This document shows positions 56,798 to 64,000 of a stretch of DNA of 64,000 nt, piece by piece. Both the position numbers and the translations under genes were made by a program. The notes under the pieces were generated by a model. That model made no database searches. It saw only the letters and a list, made by a program, of their open reading frames with translations, and was not told the DNA's origin. How positions within the stretch are numbered: the stretch's first letter is position 1; every line of letters starts with the position of its first letter. The stretch lies in assembly GCF_900112065.1 (NCBI RefSeq), contig NZ_FOKE01000002.1:192236-256235 (forward strand). The letters run 5' to 3'. Source of the DNA: Cohnella sp. OV330 (lineage in GTDB: Bacteria > Bacillota > Bacilli > Paenibacillales > Paenibacillaceae).

Positions 56798-57076
56798 GTG
56801 CTGCCTGATCTCGAACGCAAATTGCTGCGCATCCTGGCCGCTTATGTATTCAAGCACAAGCGATTCCCGTCCATGTGGATTCTTTGGCGGAAGACAGGGC
56901 GCCGTGAGGCCGATCTGCTCCGATCGCTCAAGTCACTGAAGGAAAAAGGATATATCGACTGGGAAGCAGCGCAGCATGCCCAAGCTCGGATATTGAAGGA
57001 ATGGGAAGACGGGGTTAATTTGCGGCCGCAGAAGGAAGTGCGGTCGATTGATCCTTGGGAGATGGAGAGTTTTTAA
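56798..57076 (+). CDS. Small winged-helix-like protein
   Basis: This 92-residue basic protein has an HTH-like first half (LLRILAAYVFKHKRFPSM, LLRSLKSLKEKGYIDW). It follows the SRAP gene by 11 bases on the same strand and ends at a terminator, so it is probably co-transcribed. Confidence 0.6.
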   Translation: MLPDLERKLLRILAAYVFKHKRFPSMWILWRKTGRREADLLRSLKSLKEKGYIDWEAAQHAQARILKEWEDGVNLRPQKEVRSIDPWEMESF

Positions 57077-57100
57077 TACGAAGCCTCAGATAAAATAAAA

Positions 57101-57129
57101 AGACACCATTTGATGGTGTCTAATTTTTT
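57101..57129. terminator. Bidirectional terminator between converging genes
   Basis: AGACACCAT - TTG... ATGGTGTCT with A-rich and T-rich flanks on both sides, able to stop both the plus-strand winged-helix gene and the minus-strand membrane gene. Confidence 0.8.
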
Positions 57130-57782
57130 AAATATTTGTCTTTTTCAAACTTAATCATATCTTGAGCAACCATCCTTGATAGAAATTCCTTCAGCTTATT
57201 TTTATTTAAATTAGTTGCCGCCAGCGCATCTTCAAAAGTTACTCCATTGGGATTATCCTCTAACAATTCCCTAAATCGACGACCACTTTCTCGCAAATCA
57301 ATTTTATCGTTTGAATCAACTGCTGATGTTAATTCAATTTCAATCGATTTTGCTTTTGCTGAGAATAACTTTTCTTGAATCTCATCGAGTAAATCTTCGA
57401 CAACAGTGATGGTTTTTTCATCGCTTTCTTTTGGTGATCCAACTATTTTCCCTTTCGCAGCATTTATGATTTCAGTTGCCTGAGAAATATCATTTTGTAT
57501 ATTTTTGTTTTGCATAATTATTTCATAGAAAAGCTGCTCATTTTTATAATCGCTAGGAGCATAAAGGACTTTATAATTAAAATTAAGTATGAGGAAAAAC
57601 GCTGCTATGAGCATTATGGGAAAAGCCATAACGAACCAAACGAATGTTTTCTGTACGTCAATGGGTAAACCCAATAAAACTGTAGTACCAGTAACCTCAG
57701 CGATTCCTGCAAATATTGCGATTATTGTTAAAGGATTTTGAACTTTTCCTTTGTCCATTCTGCCATCAACTCCCATTCCCAT
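57120..57782 (-). CDS. Membrane protein with cytoplasmic helical domain
   Basis: This 220-residue protein has two spans (about 16-35 and 42-63: LTIIAIFAGIAEVTGTTVLLGL, WFVMAFPIMLIAAFFLIL) and a long helical cytoplasmic part, ending with a winged-helix-like segment (FEDALAATNLNKNKLKEFLS). Visibly AT-rich. An internal start at 57758 is also possible. It may partner the nearby kinase. Confidence 0.65.
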   Translation of the reverse strand: MGMGVDGRMDKGKVQNPLTIIAIFAGIAEVTGTTVLLGLPIDVQKTFVWFVMAFPIMLIAAFFLILNFNYKVLYAPSDYKNEQLFYEIIMQNKNIQNDISQATEIINAAKGKIVGSPKESDEKTITVVEDLLDEIQEKLFSAKAKSIEIELTSAVDSNDKIDLRESGRRFRELLEDNPNGVTFEDALAATNLNKNKLKEFLSRMVAQDMIKFEKDKYLKN

Positions 57783-57977
57783 AGTACCTTGTCATCATAC
57801 ATACTTCAACAAGTCACTATAAGAATTGATTTTGTAAACTTCAGTTCGCCGGTTAAATGAAGCACAGCAAGGGTTTTAATCATATGTGTTTCAAAATATA
57901 TTACGAATGTAGTGTATTTTCAAACACAAAAATACAAAACTCTTCTTACCTAAATTTTGAACGGACTTTTAACTATG

Positions 57978-59447
57978 TTACTTCCGCCAAGTACCTTGGG
58001 AAGGCCTCTCCGGCATAGTTGTGGGGAATGTTAATTGCCCCTGAATTGCAAGTGCAAACCAGGTTAACCAGCGATCCATAAATTCCTGCTCATTTCCAAG
58101 CTCGAGACGAGTGAAGGGCCAAGCAACTTGATATTCTGCAAATACCGGAGATAATGCTTTGCCAGACTCCTCACCAGGCGGAAGACTAAATGGGTCCCGA
58201 TGACCTTTCTTACCGATCACAGGATTGTACATAAAAGCCGTTTCGAACCATCCAAATTCGCCTTCCTTCTGAGCATCACAGAACCAAAGAGAGTGTTCTC
58301 TACCTTGGTATCCGTACTTGTCCGCTGGAATCCGAATACTGATCGAAGATTGTGCCATTACCTTTATATTCGATGGATAACGCGGTCCCCATGGATTTTT
58401 TTTGACCTCATGTATAGCTCCTACATCGAGGCTAGCTGATCCCAAAGTAGCAGTCCAACTATAAAGACGCAGATCTTGTAGCTGCTTTATAGTCGCACTA
58501 GGGGCATTTTCATATACAGCTTGAGACAATTGCTCGACAAACAAGGACAGAATTTTCCCTGCCGAAGCTACAATTTCCTTATTCCTCTTCTCTTCATCCT
58601 GTGCTGCAGACATTGCGGCCGATTGATTAGCTAATTGTTGTGATTGAGCCAAGTTGGCAGCTTGTAGCAATGAAGCTCCAGACGACGAGGGGCGAATGAT
58701 ATTTTTAAGTCGGTTTAACAGGTTGTCAGCTGTTGGTCTTACTTGAGGTGCCTTCATAAGACATTCTGCTACCAGAGAAGTAAACAATGGGGGCTGTCCT
58801 GTAATCTTCGGTGGCTCCTGATTGAGATGTTGTTCACGGAAATCCGGACCGTTAAAAGGCCTTTCCCCAGTGATCAATTCGAACGCCATCACCCCAAATG
58901 AGTAGACGTCAGACGAAGATGTAGCCCTTTCAAAACGCCAACGCTCCGGTGCATTATAGGGTTTTGACCACGCGTACTTATGAGTATCTGACGACGTAGA
59001 AGCCTCGGCATATCTTGCTATACCAAAATCGGACAGACACCAATGGCCATCTAAAAGTAAAACATTTTCCGGTTTGAGATCACGATGAACGACCTTTAAC
59101 TTTAGATCAGATAGGGCATTTGCTATATCAGTTAAAATCTCAACAGTTTCATGGATCGACAAAGCCCCTTTTTCTTTAAGTAGATCTCGAAGAGACTTGT
59201 CCGCTCGCGGCATCACAATTACCAAATCGTTATTATGCTCGCCAGCTTCAATAATTGGTATGATGTTGCGTACACCGCTTAGATCTTCAAACAGTAGTTC
59301 ACGTTGCGCTCCCGGCTGCTTAGGGATGAGTTTAATAGCAGCTGGAACTCCCGTCTCGCTCTCGGCGAGAAATACATGTCCGAAACCGCCCTCACCAATT
59401 TGGCGGCCAAGCCTCCATTGTTGTTTCAACTTAATCACATGATCCAT
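57978..59447 (-). CDS. Soluble Ser/Thr protein kinase, probable defence gene
   Basis: This 489-residue Hanks-type kinase has the glycine loop IGEGGFGHV (18-25), Lys39, HRDLKPEN (121-128), DFG (140-142) and APE (166-168), so it looks active. There is no membrane span or PASTA domain. A helical, Gln/Ala-rich linker (about 260-290) leads to a C-terminal domain (about 310-489) that I do not recognise. The AT-rich composition, lack of a typical partner phosphatase, and prophage location suggest an abortive-infection-type kinase. The ATG at 59447 follows GGAGGACATTCTCTAT. Confidence 0.85.
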   Translation of the reverse strand: MDHVIKLKQQWRLGRQIGEGGFGHVFLAESETGVPAAIKLIPKQPGAQRELLFEDLSGVRNIIPIIEAGEHNNDLVIVMPRADKSLRDLLKEKGALSIHETVEILTDIANALSDLKLKVVHRDLKPENVLLLDGHWCLSDFGIARYAEASTSSDTHKYAWSKPYNAPERWRFERATSSSDVYSFGVMAFELITGERPFNGPDFREQHLNQEPPKITGQPPLFTSLVAECLMKAPQVRPTADNLLNRLKNIIRPSSSGASLLQAANLAQSQQLANQSAAMSAAQDEEKRNKEIVASAGKILSLFVEQLSQAVYENAPSATIKQLQDLRLYSWTATLGSASLDVGAIHEVKKNPWGPRYPSNIKVMAQSSISIRIPADKYGYQGREHSLWFCDAQKEGEFGWFETAFMYNPVIGKKGHRDPFSLPPGEESGKALSPVFAEYQVAWPFTRLELGNEQEFMDRWLTWFALAIQGQLTFPTTMPERPSQGTWRK

Positions 59448-59632
59448 ATAGAGAATGTCCTCCAACTATATTATTAAGCATCACCCATTAAACCATATAT
59501 ATCCAAAACAATAAACCACTCTTTCCGTACGTTAATCTATGTTATTACGTTAAACTGACCCCGTTAGGATTCCTGTAGAGCGTTAATTTTGCGCTTTGCA
59601 TAAAAACGAGCGCCCCCGGTAAGATGGGTTGA
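59448..59632. other. Gene-free junction region
   Basis: This AT-rich then mixed stretch separates the prophage-type kinase gene from the LuxR remnant. A ten-base sequence CCGTTAGGAT (59561-59570) is also found at the left edge (31-40). Nothing else is apparent. Confidence 0.4.
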
Positions 59633-59719
59633 CAAAAAAACGTCATGCAAAAGCTGAACGTCAAGGGTCGTTCGCAAGCGGTCGTTGAGCTGATTAAGCT
59701 CGGGGAATTGAAAATCTGA
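59633..59719 (+). pseudogene. 3' remnant of a LuxR/NarL-type response regulator
   Basis: The frame QKNVMQKLNVKGRSQAVVEL then IKLGELKI-stop is the end of a LuxR-type HTH domain, where real proteins have a preceding helix ending in N(V/I)MQKL. An in-frame TGA at 59630-59632 comes directly before it. The rest of the gene is missing, so it was cut by an insertion or deletion. If by phage integration, this is attR and the 5' part should lie left of the window. Confidence 0.7.
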
Positions 59720-59796
59720 TCCGGAGCGATCCGGACGCGGACCGGCCTTCTTTTCACCGCTTTAGGCGGAGGGAAAGAAGGTTTTTGGTTGGAAAA

Positions 59797-59826
59797 AAGC
59801 CTGCCGCATCCATCGCGACAGGCTGT
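59797..59826 (-). terminator. Terminator of the sporulation lipoprotein gene
   Basis: Minus strand: AGCCTG pairs with CAGGCT around a 15-base loop, followed by a run of T. Confidence 0.7.
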
Positions 59827-59853
59827 TCAAGCGTATTCGGCAGCGGCCGAACG

Positions 59854-60624
59854 CTACGGACGGGAAACGTTGTTCATATGCGGGTGACGGGCGTTCATGC
59901 CGATGGCCGGGCCGCCATTGCCTCCGCCGGTCATTCCGCTGCCGTGGATGCCGCCGCCCTGGATGCCGTTGCCATGCACGCCATTGCCGTGCATGCCGTT
60001 GCCGCGGATTCCATTGCCTGCTTCGTTGCCGGCCATACCGCCGTTGCCGGTCATGCCCCCGTTGCCGGCAGTCCGATCGCCGTCTTCGGCCGTGGGGAAG
60101 ATCCGGTTCACGATCGCGTTGAATTCGGTCAGGAGCCCTTGGATCGGATGCCCTTGCCTCACTTGCTCCGCGTAGCCGCGCATCCGGTCGCCCCACTCGG
60201 GATTCGACGACACGTACACGTGGTCCGTGGCCGGCGACTGCGCCTTGACCTCGTCGGCGATCTCGCCCTTCAGCTTGCTCGTGAGCTCGTGGTCTCCGTG
60301 GCCCTCGGACATGATCGCGACGTACGCGTTCCGATCGGATCGGACGACGTAAGCCGATTGTACGTCGGATCGCGCCGCCAGCTTATCCGCGATCTTCTGG
60401 TCCATCTCCAGATGGCTGTTGCCGTGAAGGCCGACCACGTTGTTGTTCATGCGCTGCGTGCCGTTCATGCGGTTCATTTCGTTGCGTCCGTCGTCGGCGA
60501 ACCGGTCGTTGATACTCTGAGACTTGATGTTCGAATTGCCGACATCGCCCTGCTTGCTCGCGCATCCTGCCATCGTCAGCGACGCCGTCAATACGAGCGC
60601 GGCCGCCGTTGCCTTTTGCCACAT
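59854..60624 (-). CDS. YhcN/YlaJ-type sporulation lipoprotein
   Basis: This 256-residue lipoprotein has a signal peptide with lipobox TMAGC (Cys21). The YhcN/YlaJ domain spans about 70-175 (KIADKLAARSDVQSAYVVRSDRNAYVAIM, HVYVSSNPEWGDRMRGYAEQVRQGHP). A C-terminal tail (about 190-256) is a Gly/Asn/Met/His repeat of GNG(M/I/V)HGNG type. This family is associated with the spore membrane. It is host DNA, strongly GC-rich. Confidence 0.88.
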   Translation of the reverse strand: MWQKATAAALVLTASLTMAGCASKQGDVGNSNIKSQSINDRFADDGRNEMNRMNGTQRMNNNVVGLHGNSHLEMDQKIADKLAARSDVQSAYVVRSDRNAYVAIMSEGHGDHELTSKLKGEIADEVKAQSPATDHVYVSSNPEWGDRMRGYAEQVRQGHPIQGLLTEFNAIVNRIFPTAEDGDRTAGNGGMTGNGGMAGNEAGNGIRGNGMHGNGVHGNGIQGGGIHGSGMTGGGNGGPAIGMNARHPHMNNVSRP

Positions 60625-60865
60625 CAGATCCGACTCCCCTTTGTCTCAATAGTTAGAATGTTTGGAACACGATGTTGCGCCAATCGTTAGAATCACCAAC
60701 GCAATGGGGCGCTATGCGTTTTTTTTCGACCGATTAAGGCAACTTGCGTGCGAATAGTGAATGTCGGGGGAGCCGGCGGAGCCTTACAATGTACAATACA
60801 TCGCTGTTTTGCAACCGTTGTCATCATGATGGACAAGCTTGATCAACCTGCGAGGAGGAAAAGTG

Positions 60866-62590
60866 ATGAGAAGCGCAAAATGGCGCGGGGCTATGGCGGC
60901 GCTGCTATTGCTCGCGGGCATCGGTCAGTTCGGTCTCGTCGGAATGGCGAATGCCGCGGAGAACGCGACGACAGCGTTCGAGCTGAAGGCGGCTCAAGCG
61001 TCGGTTAAGGTTAACGAACCTTTCGCCGTGACGATCGAAGGAACCGGACTCAAAAGCTTGTATGCGTACGAGGTGCTCGTCGATCTGCCGGCAGGCGTAT
61101 CGGTCGTCGACGCCCAGGACCGGCTGCCCGGCGGCCTGTCGGCGGCGCCGGTCTTGAACGGGCATACGCTCCGATACGGATCGACGAAGACGGGACAAGC
61201 GTCCGGCATCGACGGCGCGCTTGTCCTGGCCCGCCTGACGCTGCGATCGAATGTCGAGGGCGACGCCGAGATCCGGCTTACGAGCGTGAAGACGCTCGAT
61301 CCGAAGCTATCGGCGACGACGTTCGCCGAGCCGCGCACGGTCAAGGTACATATCGCGGCAAGCGGCGGGACGACGGTGAATGGCGGCGAAAACGGAGGCG
61401 GGGAAAACGGGGGCGGTACCGGCGGTGACAATGGGACCGACGAGCCGGCAGCGATCGATGAGAACGACGGCGCGAGCCAACTGGCGTCGGGACGAATCGT
61501 CATTCCGACGGATCGCCCCGTCGAAGCGCCGCTGTCGACGCTTCTAGCCTGGGCGCGGCAAAAACCCGACGCCGTCCTGGAAATCGCGTCCGGCAGCGCG
61601 ACCTATTCGCTGCCGCTCGCCGAGCTGGCTTCGCCGGCATGGCTGGCGCGGCTGGGCGAAGACGCCGCCTCGGCGCGCATCACGATTCAGGCGGCCGAGG
61701 CCGGCGCCGCCCAGACGAACCAAGCGGAGCGGAGCGCGTCCGCGCTCGGCGCAAAGCTCTTGACGAAGCCGGTGGCGTTCGACGTATTCGCCACGCTGCC
61801 GGACGGCCGAACCGTGACGATGGACCGGTTCGACGCGTATGTATCCCGCTCGTTCAAGCTCGAAGGGGAAGTCGATCCGAGCCGGACGACCGGCGTGTAT
61901 ATCGATCCAGATACCGGCGAGCTGCGCCCAGTGCCGACGGCTTTTCGCGTCGTGAACGGCGAAGCGGTCGCGGATCTGTACCGCCAAGGCAACAGCGTCT
62001 ACGCGCTGGTCGCCCTGGACAAGCGGTTCGGCGACGTGACCGGTCATTGGAGCCGCGAGACGGTCGAGACGATGGCGAGCAAGCTGCTCGTCCAAGGCGT
62101 CGCCGATGGACGATTCGATCCGGACAAAGCCGTGACGCGCGCCGAATTCGCCGCGCTGCTCGCCCGCGCGCTGGCCTTGAACGCGGCCGAGCCGACCGCG
62201 ACGGCTTTCGCGGACGTCGGACCGAACAAATGGTACGCGGTGACCGTTCAGGCTGCGTCGGCCGCCAAGCTGATCCAGGGCGACCCGGACGGCCGCTTCC
62301 GGCCGGAAGACCCGATCTCGCGGCAGGAGCTCGCCGCCATCCTGATGCGCGCGGCCGAATACGTGCAGCGGCCGCTGGCCGAGGCGACCGCCGAAGCGGG
62401 CGACCAGGCGTTCGCCGATCTGCAGCAGTCGGCAGCATGGGCCCGGCCGGCGATCGTCGAAGCGGCGGCGGCGGGCTTGTTGACCGGCGACGGTCGGCAA
62501 ACCTTCCGGCCGCTGGCAAAGACGACCCGTGCCGAAGCCGCCGTCGTGTTGAAGCGGCTGCTCGCGCAAGCCGGTCTGTTCGGCGAATAA
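60866..62590 (+). CDS. Secreted protein with cohesin-like domain and three SLH repeats
   Basis: This 574-residue protein has a signal peptide ending MANAAE, a cohesin-like beta domain (about 35-165), a Gly/Asn linker, a middle domain (about 200-390) and three S-layer homology motifs near the C terminus (about 390-574: FGDVTGHWSRETVETMASKLLVQGVADGRFDPDKAVTRAEFAALL, then AFADVGPNKWYA, then AFADLQQSAAWA). SLH domains bind the cell wall. The ATG follows GAGGAGGAAAAGTG. Confidence 0.92.
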   Translation: MRSAKWRGAMAALLLLAGIGQFGLVGMANAAENATTAFELKAAQASVKVNEPFAVTIEGTGLKSLYAYEVLVDLPAGVSVVDAQDRLPGGLSAAPVLNGHTLRYGSTKTGQASGIDGALVLARLTLRSNVEGDAEIRLTSVKTLDPKLSATTFAEPRTVKVHIAASGGTTVNGGENGGGENGGGTGGDNGTDEPAAIDENDGASQLASGRIVIPTDRPVEAPLSTLLAWARQKPDAVLEIASGSATYSLPLAELASPAWLARLGEDAASARITIQAAEAGAAQTNQAERSASALGAKLLTKPVAFDVFATLPDGRTVTMDRFDAYVSRSFKLEGEVDPSRTTGVYIDPDTGELRPVPTAFRVVNGEAVADLYRQGNSVYALVALDKRFGDVTGHWSRETVETMASKLLVQGVADGRFDPDKAVTRAEFAALLARALALNAAEPTATAFADVGPNKWYAVTVQAASAAKLIQGDPDGRFRPEDPISRQELAAILMRAAEYVQRPLAEATAEAGDQAFADLQQSAAWARPAIVEAAAAGLLTGDGRQTFRPLAKTTRAEAAVVLKRLLAQAGLFGE

Positions 62591-62603
62591 GCGGACCTTC
62601 CTC

Positions 62604-62640
62604 CCCTCCCCCTTCCAAACGGAAGTCGGGAGGGTTTTTC
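62604..62640 (+). terminator. Terminator of the SLH protein gene
   Basis: CCCTCCC...TTCC - AAAC - GGAA...GGGAGGG followed by TTTTT. Clear GC-rich hairpin with T run. Confidence 0.85.
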
Positions 62641-62734
62641 GTTACGGGCGAGATGTCAAACCCCGCAACCCCCTTCATTCTTAATACTTCCTGTTCAAAA
62701 TTAAGATATCGCCTTTTGCGCGGCCAAAAGCGAT

Positions 62735-62740
62735 TATAAT
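62735..62740 (+). promoter_or_regulatory. Promoter -10 of the response-regulator gene
   Basis: TATAAT lies about 35 bases before the GTG start at 62777; the -35 region (near 62712-62718) is weak, consistent with regulated use. Confidence 0.4.
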
Positions 62741-62776
62741 GAGGCTATTGAACATCGCGCGCGGGGAGGAATACGG

Positions 62777-64000
62777 GTGAAGCTGCTGCTCGTGGAAGAC
62801 GAACAGTTGATACGCAAGGGAATCTTGTTGAAAACGGACTGGAAGCGCTGCGGAATCGAGGAGATCGAGCACGCCGAGGACGGCGGGGAAGCCGTCCGGA
62901 TCGCGGAGCGGTTCCGTCCCGACATTCTGCTCACCGATATCCGCATGCCCCGCATGGACGGGATCGAAGCGGCGCGCGCCATTCGAAGCCTCTGTCCGAA
63001 CGTGCGCATCATCTTCATGAGCGGATTTTCGGACAAAGCCTACTTGAAGGCCGCGATCTCCCTGCAGTCCGTCCACTACCTGGAGAAGCCGATACGGCAG
63101 GAGGAGCTGCTGGAGGCGCTGCAGGGCGCGGCGCAAATGGTGTTGAACGAGCGGCGGTCGAACCTCGGAGAGGCGGAGAGCCAGCCGCTGATCAAACGCG
63201 AGATCGCGGGACTGCTCCTCTCGCCCGACCTGCCGTCAGACAAGCTGTCCAGGCTGCTCTCGCTCATCAATCGGCAGCCCTCCGATATCGCAGCCTGCTG
63301 CAGCGCCATTCTTAAATGGCATCGTCCCTCCGGGGCCGCCGCCGACTCGGTGCTGCTGACGCTCGAGGATACCGCCCGCGACGCCGGTCTGGACGGCTAC
63401 TGCCTCAAAAAAGACGAATACCACTTCGTCGCGCACCTCTGCGCGCGCCCGGACCGCCATCCCCCCATCGCCTTCTCTGCGCGGCTTCAGGACTGGATCG
63501 AGCTCGCGCGCGCCCGCTTGCCTGACAGTCCCGGCTACCACCTCGCCGTTGGCAGGCAGGTCTCGGGCATGTCGCGCGCCTACGATTCGTACGTGTCCGC
63601 CGTCCTTCAGCTTCAGAAGAGCTTCTACCGGCCTCCGAATGCCGTCCTGCGAGAGACGGATGCCGAGGAACGAACGGACGCGTACGTATTCGACGACGAT
63701 CGAGCGGCCGCGTTCGCTTCGGCGCTTCAATCGGGAGGCGAAGACGAGGCCAGGCGCTGGCTGGGAAGTCTAGCTCGCGACATCCGCCGGCATCCGCATA
63801 CCGCGGTCTCTTACACGAAAGGGGTCTACCTGCAGCTCTATCAGGTTCTTCGGCAGTTCGGCAAGGAGAGCGGGCTCACCGAATTCAGGCAAGACGCCTC
63901 GGTCGGCCCGTTCGCGGAGCGTCTGCACGCATGCCAGCGTCTGGACGACCTGCGCGCGCTGCTGGAGGGCGAGCTAGCCGCCCTGTTCGAGCGCCTCGAA
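62777..64000 (+). CDS. YesN-type response regulator (partial, runs off the window)
   Basis: This partial protein of 408 residues has an N-terminal receiver (KLLLVEDEQLIRKGI, phosphoacceptor in LLTDIRMPRMDG, MSGFSDKAYLKAAI, LEKPI) and a long central domain without clear motifs. It matches the YesN class of Paenibacillaceae response regulators, in which an AraC DNA-binding domain follows; that part lies beyond the window. The GTG follows GGGGAGGAATACGG. A sensor kinase should be adjacent downstream or upstream in the genome. Confidence 0.9.
   Translation, partial: MKLLLVEDEQLIRKGILLKTDWKRCGIEEIEHAEDGGEAVRIAERFRPDILLTDIRMPRMDGIEAARAIRSLCPNVRIIFMSGFSDKAYLKAAISLQSVHYLEKPIRQEELLEALQGAAQMVLNERRSNLGEAESQPLIKREIAGLLLSPDLPSDKLSRLLSLINRQPSDIAACCSAILKWHRPSGAAADSVLLTLEDTARDAGLDGYCLKKDEYHFVAHLCARPDRHPPIAFSARLQDWIELARARLPDSPGYHLAVGRQVSGMSRAYDSYVSAVLQLQKSFYRPPNAVLRETDAEERTDAYVFDDDRAAAFASALQSGGEDEARRWLGSLARDIRRHPHTAVSYTKGVYLQLYQVLRQFGKESGLTEFRQDASVGPFAERLHACQRLDDLRALLEGELAALFERLE

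Larger units (their letters stand above)
317..59632. mobile_element. Prophage: P2-like contractile tail with lambda-like head and replication modules
   Basis: A serine recombinase, repressor/Cro switch, replication, recombination, lysis, tail, head and terminase modules form a complete temperate phage. In circular order the late regulator (2.1-2.6 kb) and recombinase come before the terminase (43.2 kb), as expected if attP lies between them. The fibre cassette at 45-53.5 kb belongs to the phage because its proteins share a module with a gene beside the tail sheath. Limits are approximate: the right limit is placed where a truncated LuxR-type gene begins, and the left limit is unknown. An alternative right end near the tRNA-Gly at 53.9 kb cannot be excluded. 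Confidence 0.75.

Noticed and set aside
61544..62569. 341-codon frame antisense to the SLH protein
   Set aside because: Low-complexity Arg/Gly-rich shadow of a well-supported gene.
1..64000. CRISPR arrays
   Set aside because: No regularly spaced identical repeats of the right size were seen; the 18-bp units are origin-type iterons.

Overview
The window is almost entirely one large temperate phage (prophage) in a sporulating, S-layer-bearing Gram-positive of the Paenibacillus/Cohnella type. The host assignment is an inference from the last 4 kb: a YhcN/YlaJ-type sporulation lipoprotein, a secreted protein with three S-layer homology repeats, and a YesN/AraC-class response regulator, all strongly GC-rich. 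Nearly all phage genes lie on the minus strand, so they read from high to low coordinates.

Layout. At 0.3-2.7 kb are a large serine recombinase and an ArpU-type late regulator. The early region (2.7-16.7 kb) holds small accessory genes, a DUF5131 protein, an HNH nuclease, a RuvC-like resolvase, DnaB helicase, a lambda-O-type initiator with iterons inside its gene, an MBL-fold protein, RecT and a zinc-hook ATPase. The switch (16.4-17.6 kb) has a Cro-like gene and a repressor facing away from each other across two operators. A five-gene agr-like quorum-sensing operon (17.8-19.9 kb) and a divergent PD-(D/E)XK nuclease (20-21.3 kb) follow. Lysis genes are at 22.8-24.4 kb. A P2-like contractile tail joined to a lambda-like head occupies 24.5-43.2 kb, in the order tail fibre, baseplate, tape measure, tube, sheath, neck, capsid, protease, portal, terminase. 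A sparse region with plus-strand genes (43.3-45.1 kb) leads to a five-gene fibre/depolymerase cassette (45.1-53.5 kb), a tRNA-Gly, and a repair/defence segment (ligase, SRAP protein, protein kinase; 54-59.5 kb). The 3' end of a disrupted LuxR-type response regulator at 59.64 kb may mark the right junction. The left attachment site was not identified.

How the parts work together. Five copies of a 17-bp dyad (TTCTA-7-TAGAA) sit at the switch, before the ArpU/recombinase operon and at 44.3 kb, so one repressor probably controls several loci. Lambda-like 18-bp iterons occur inside the initiator gene, and four close relatives occur 34 kb away beside the fibre cassette. A short N-terminal module occurs in a gene next to the tail sheath and again at the head of three fibre proteins, which probably lets three sugar-active enzymes (SGNH esterase, beta-helix lyase, GH30-like glycosidase) attach to the particle.

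The most unusual system is the agr-like operon. It has AgrB, a cysteine-free AgrD, a multi-pass membrane protein without a kinase, and a LytTR regulator without a receiver, behind a promoter whose spacer is a perfect palindrome. This looks like peptide signalling built without a two-component phosphorelay.
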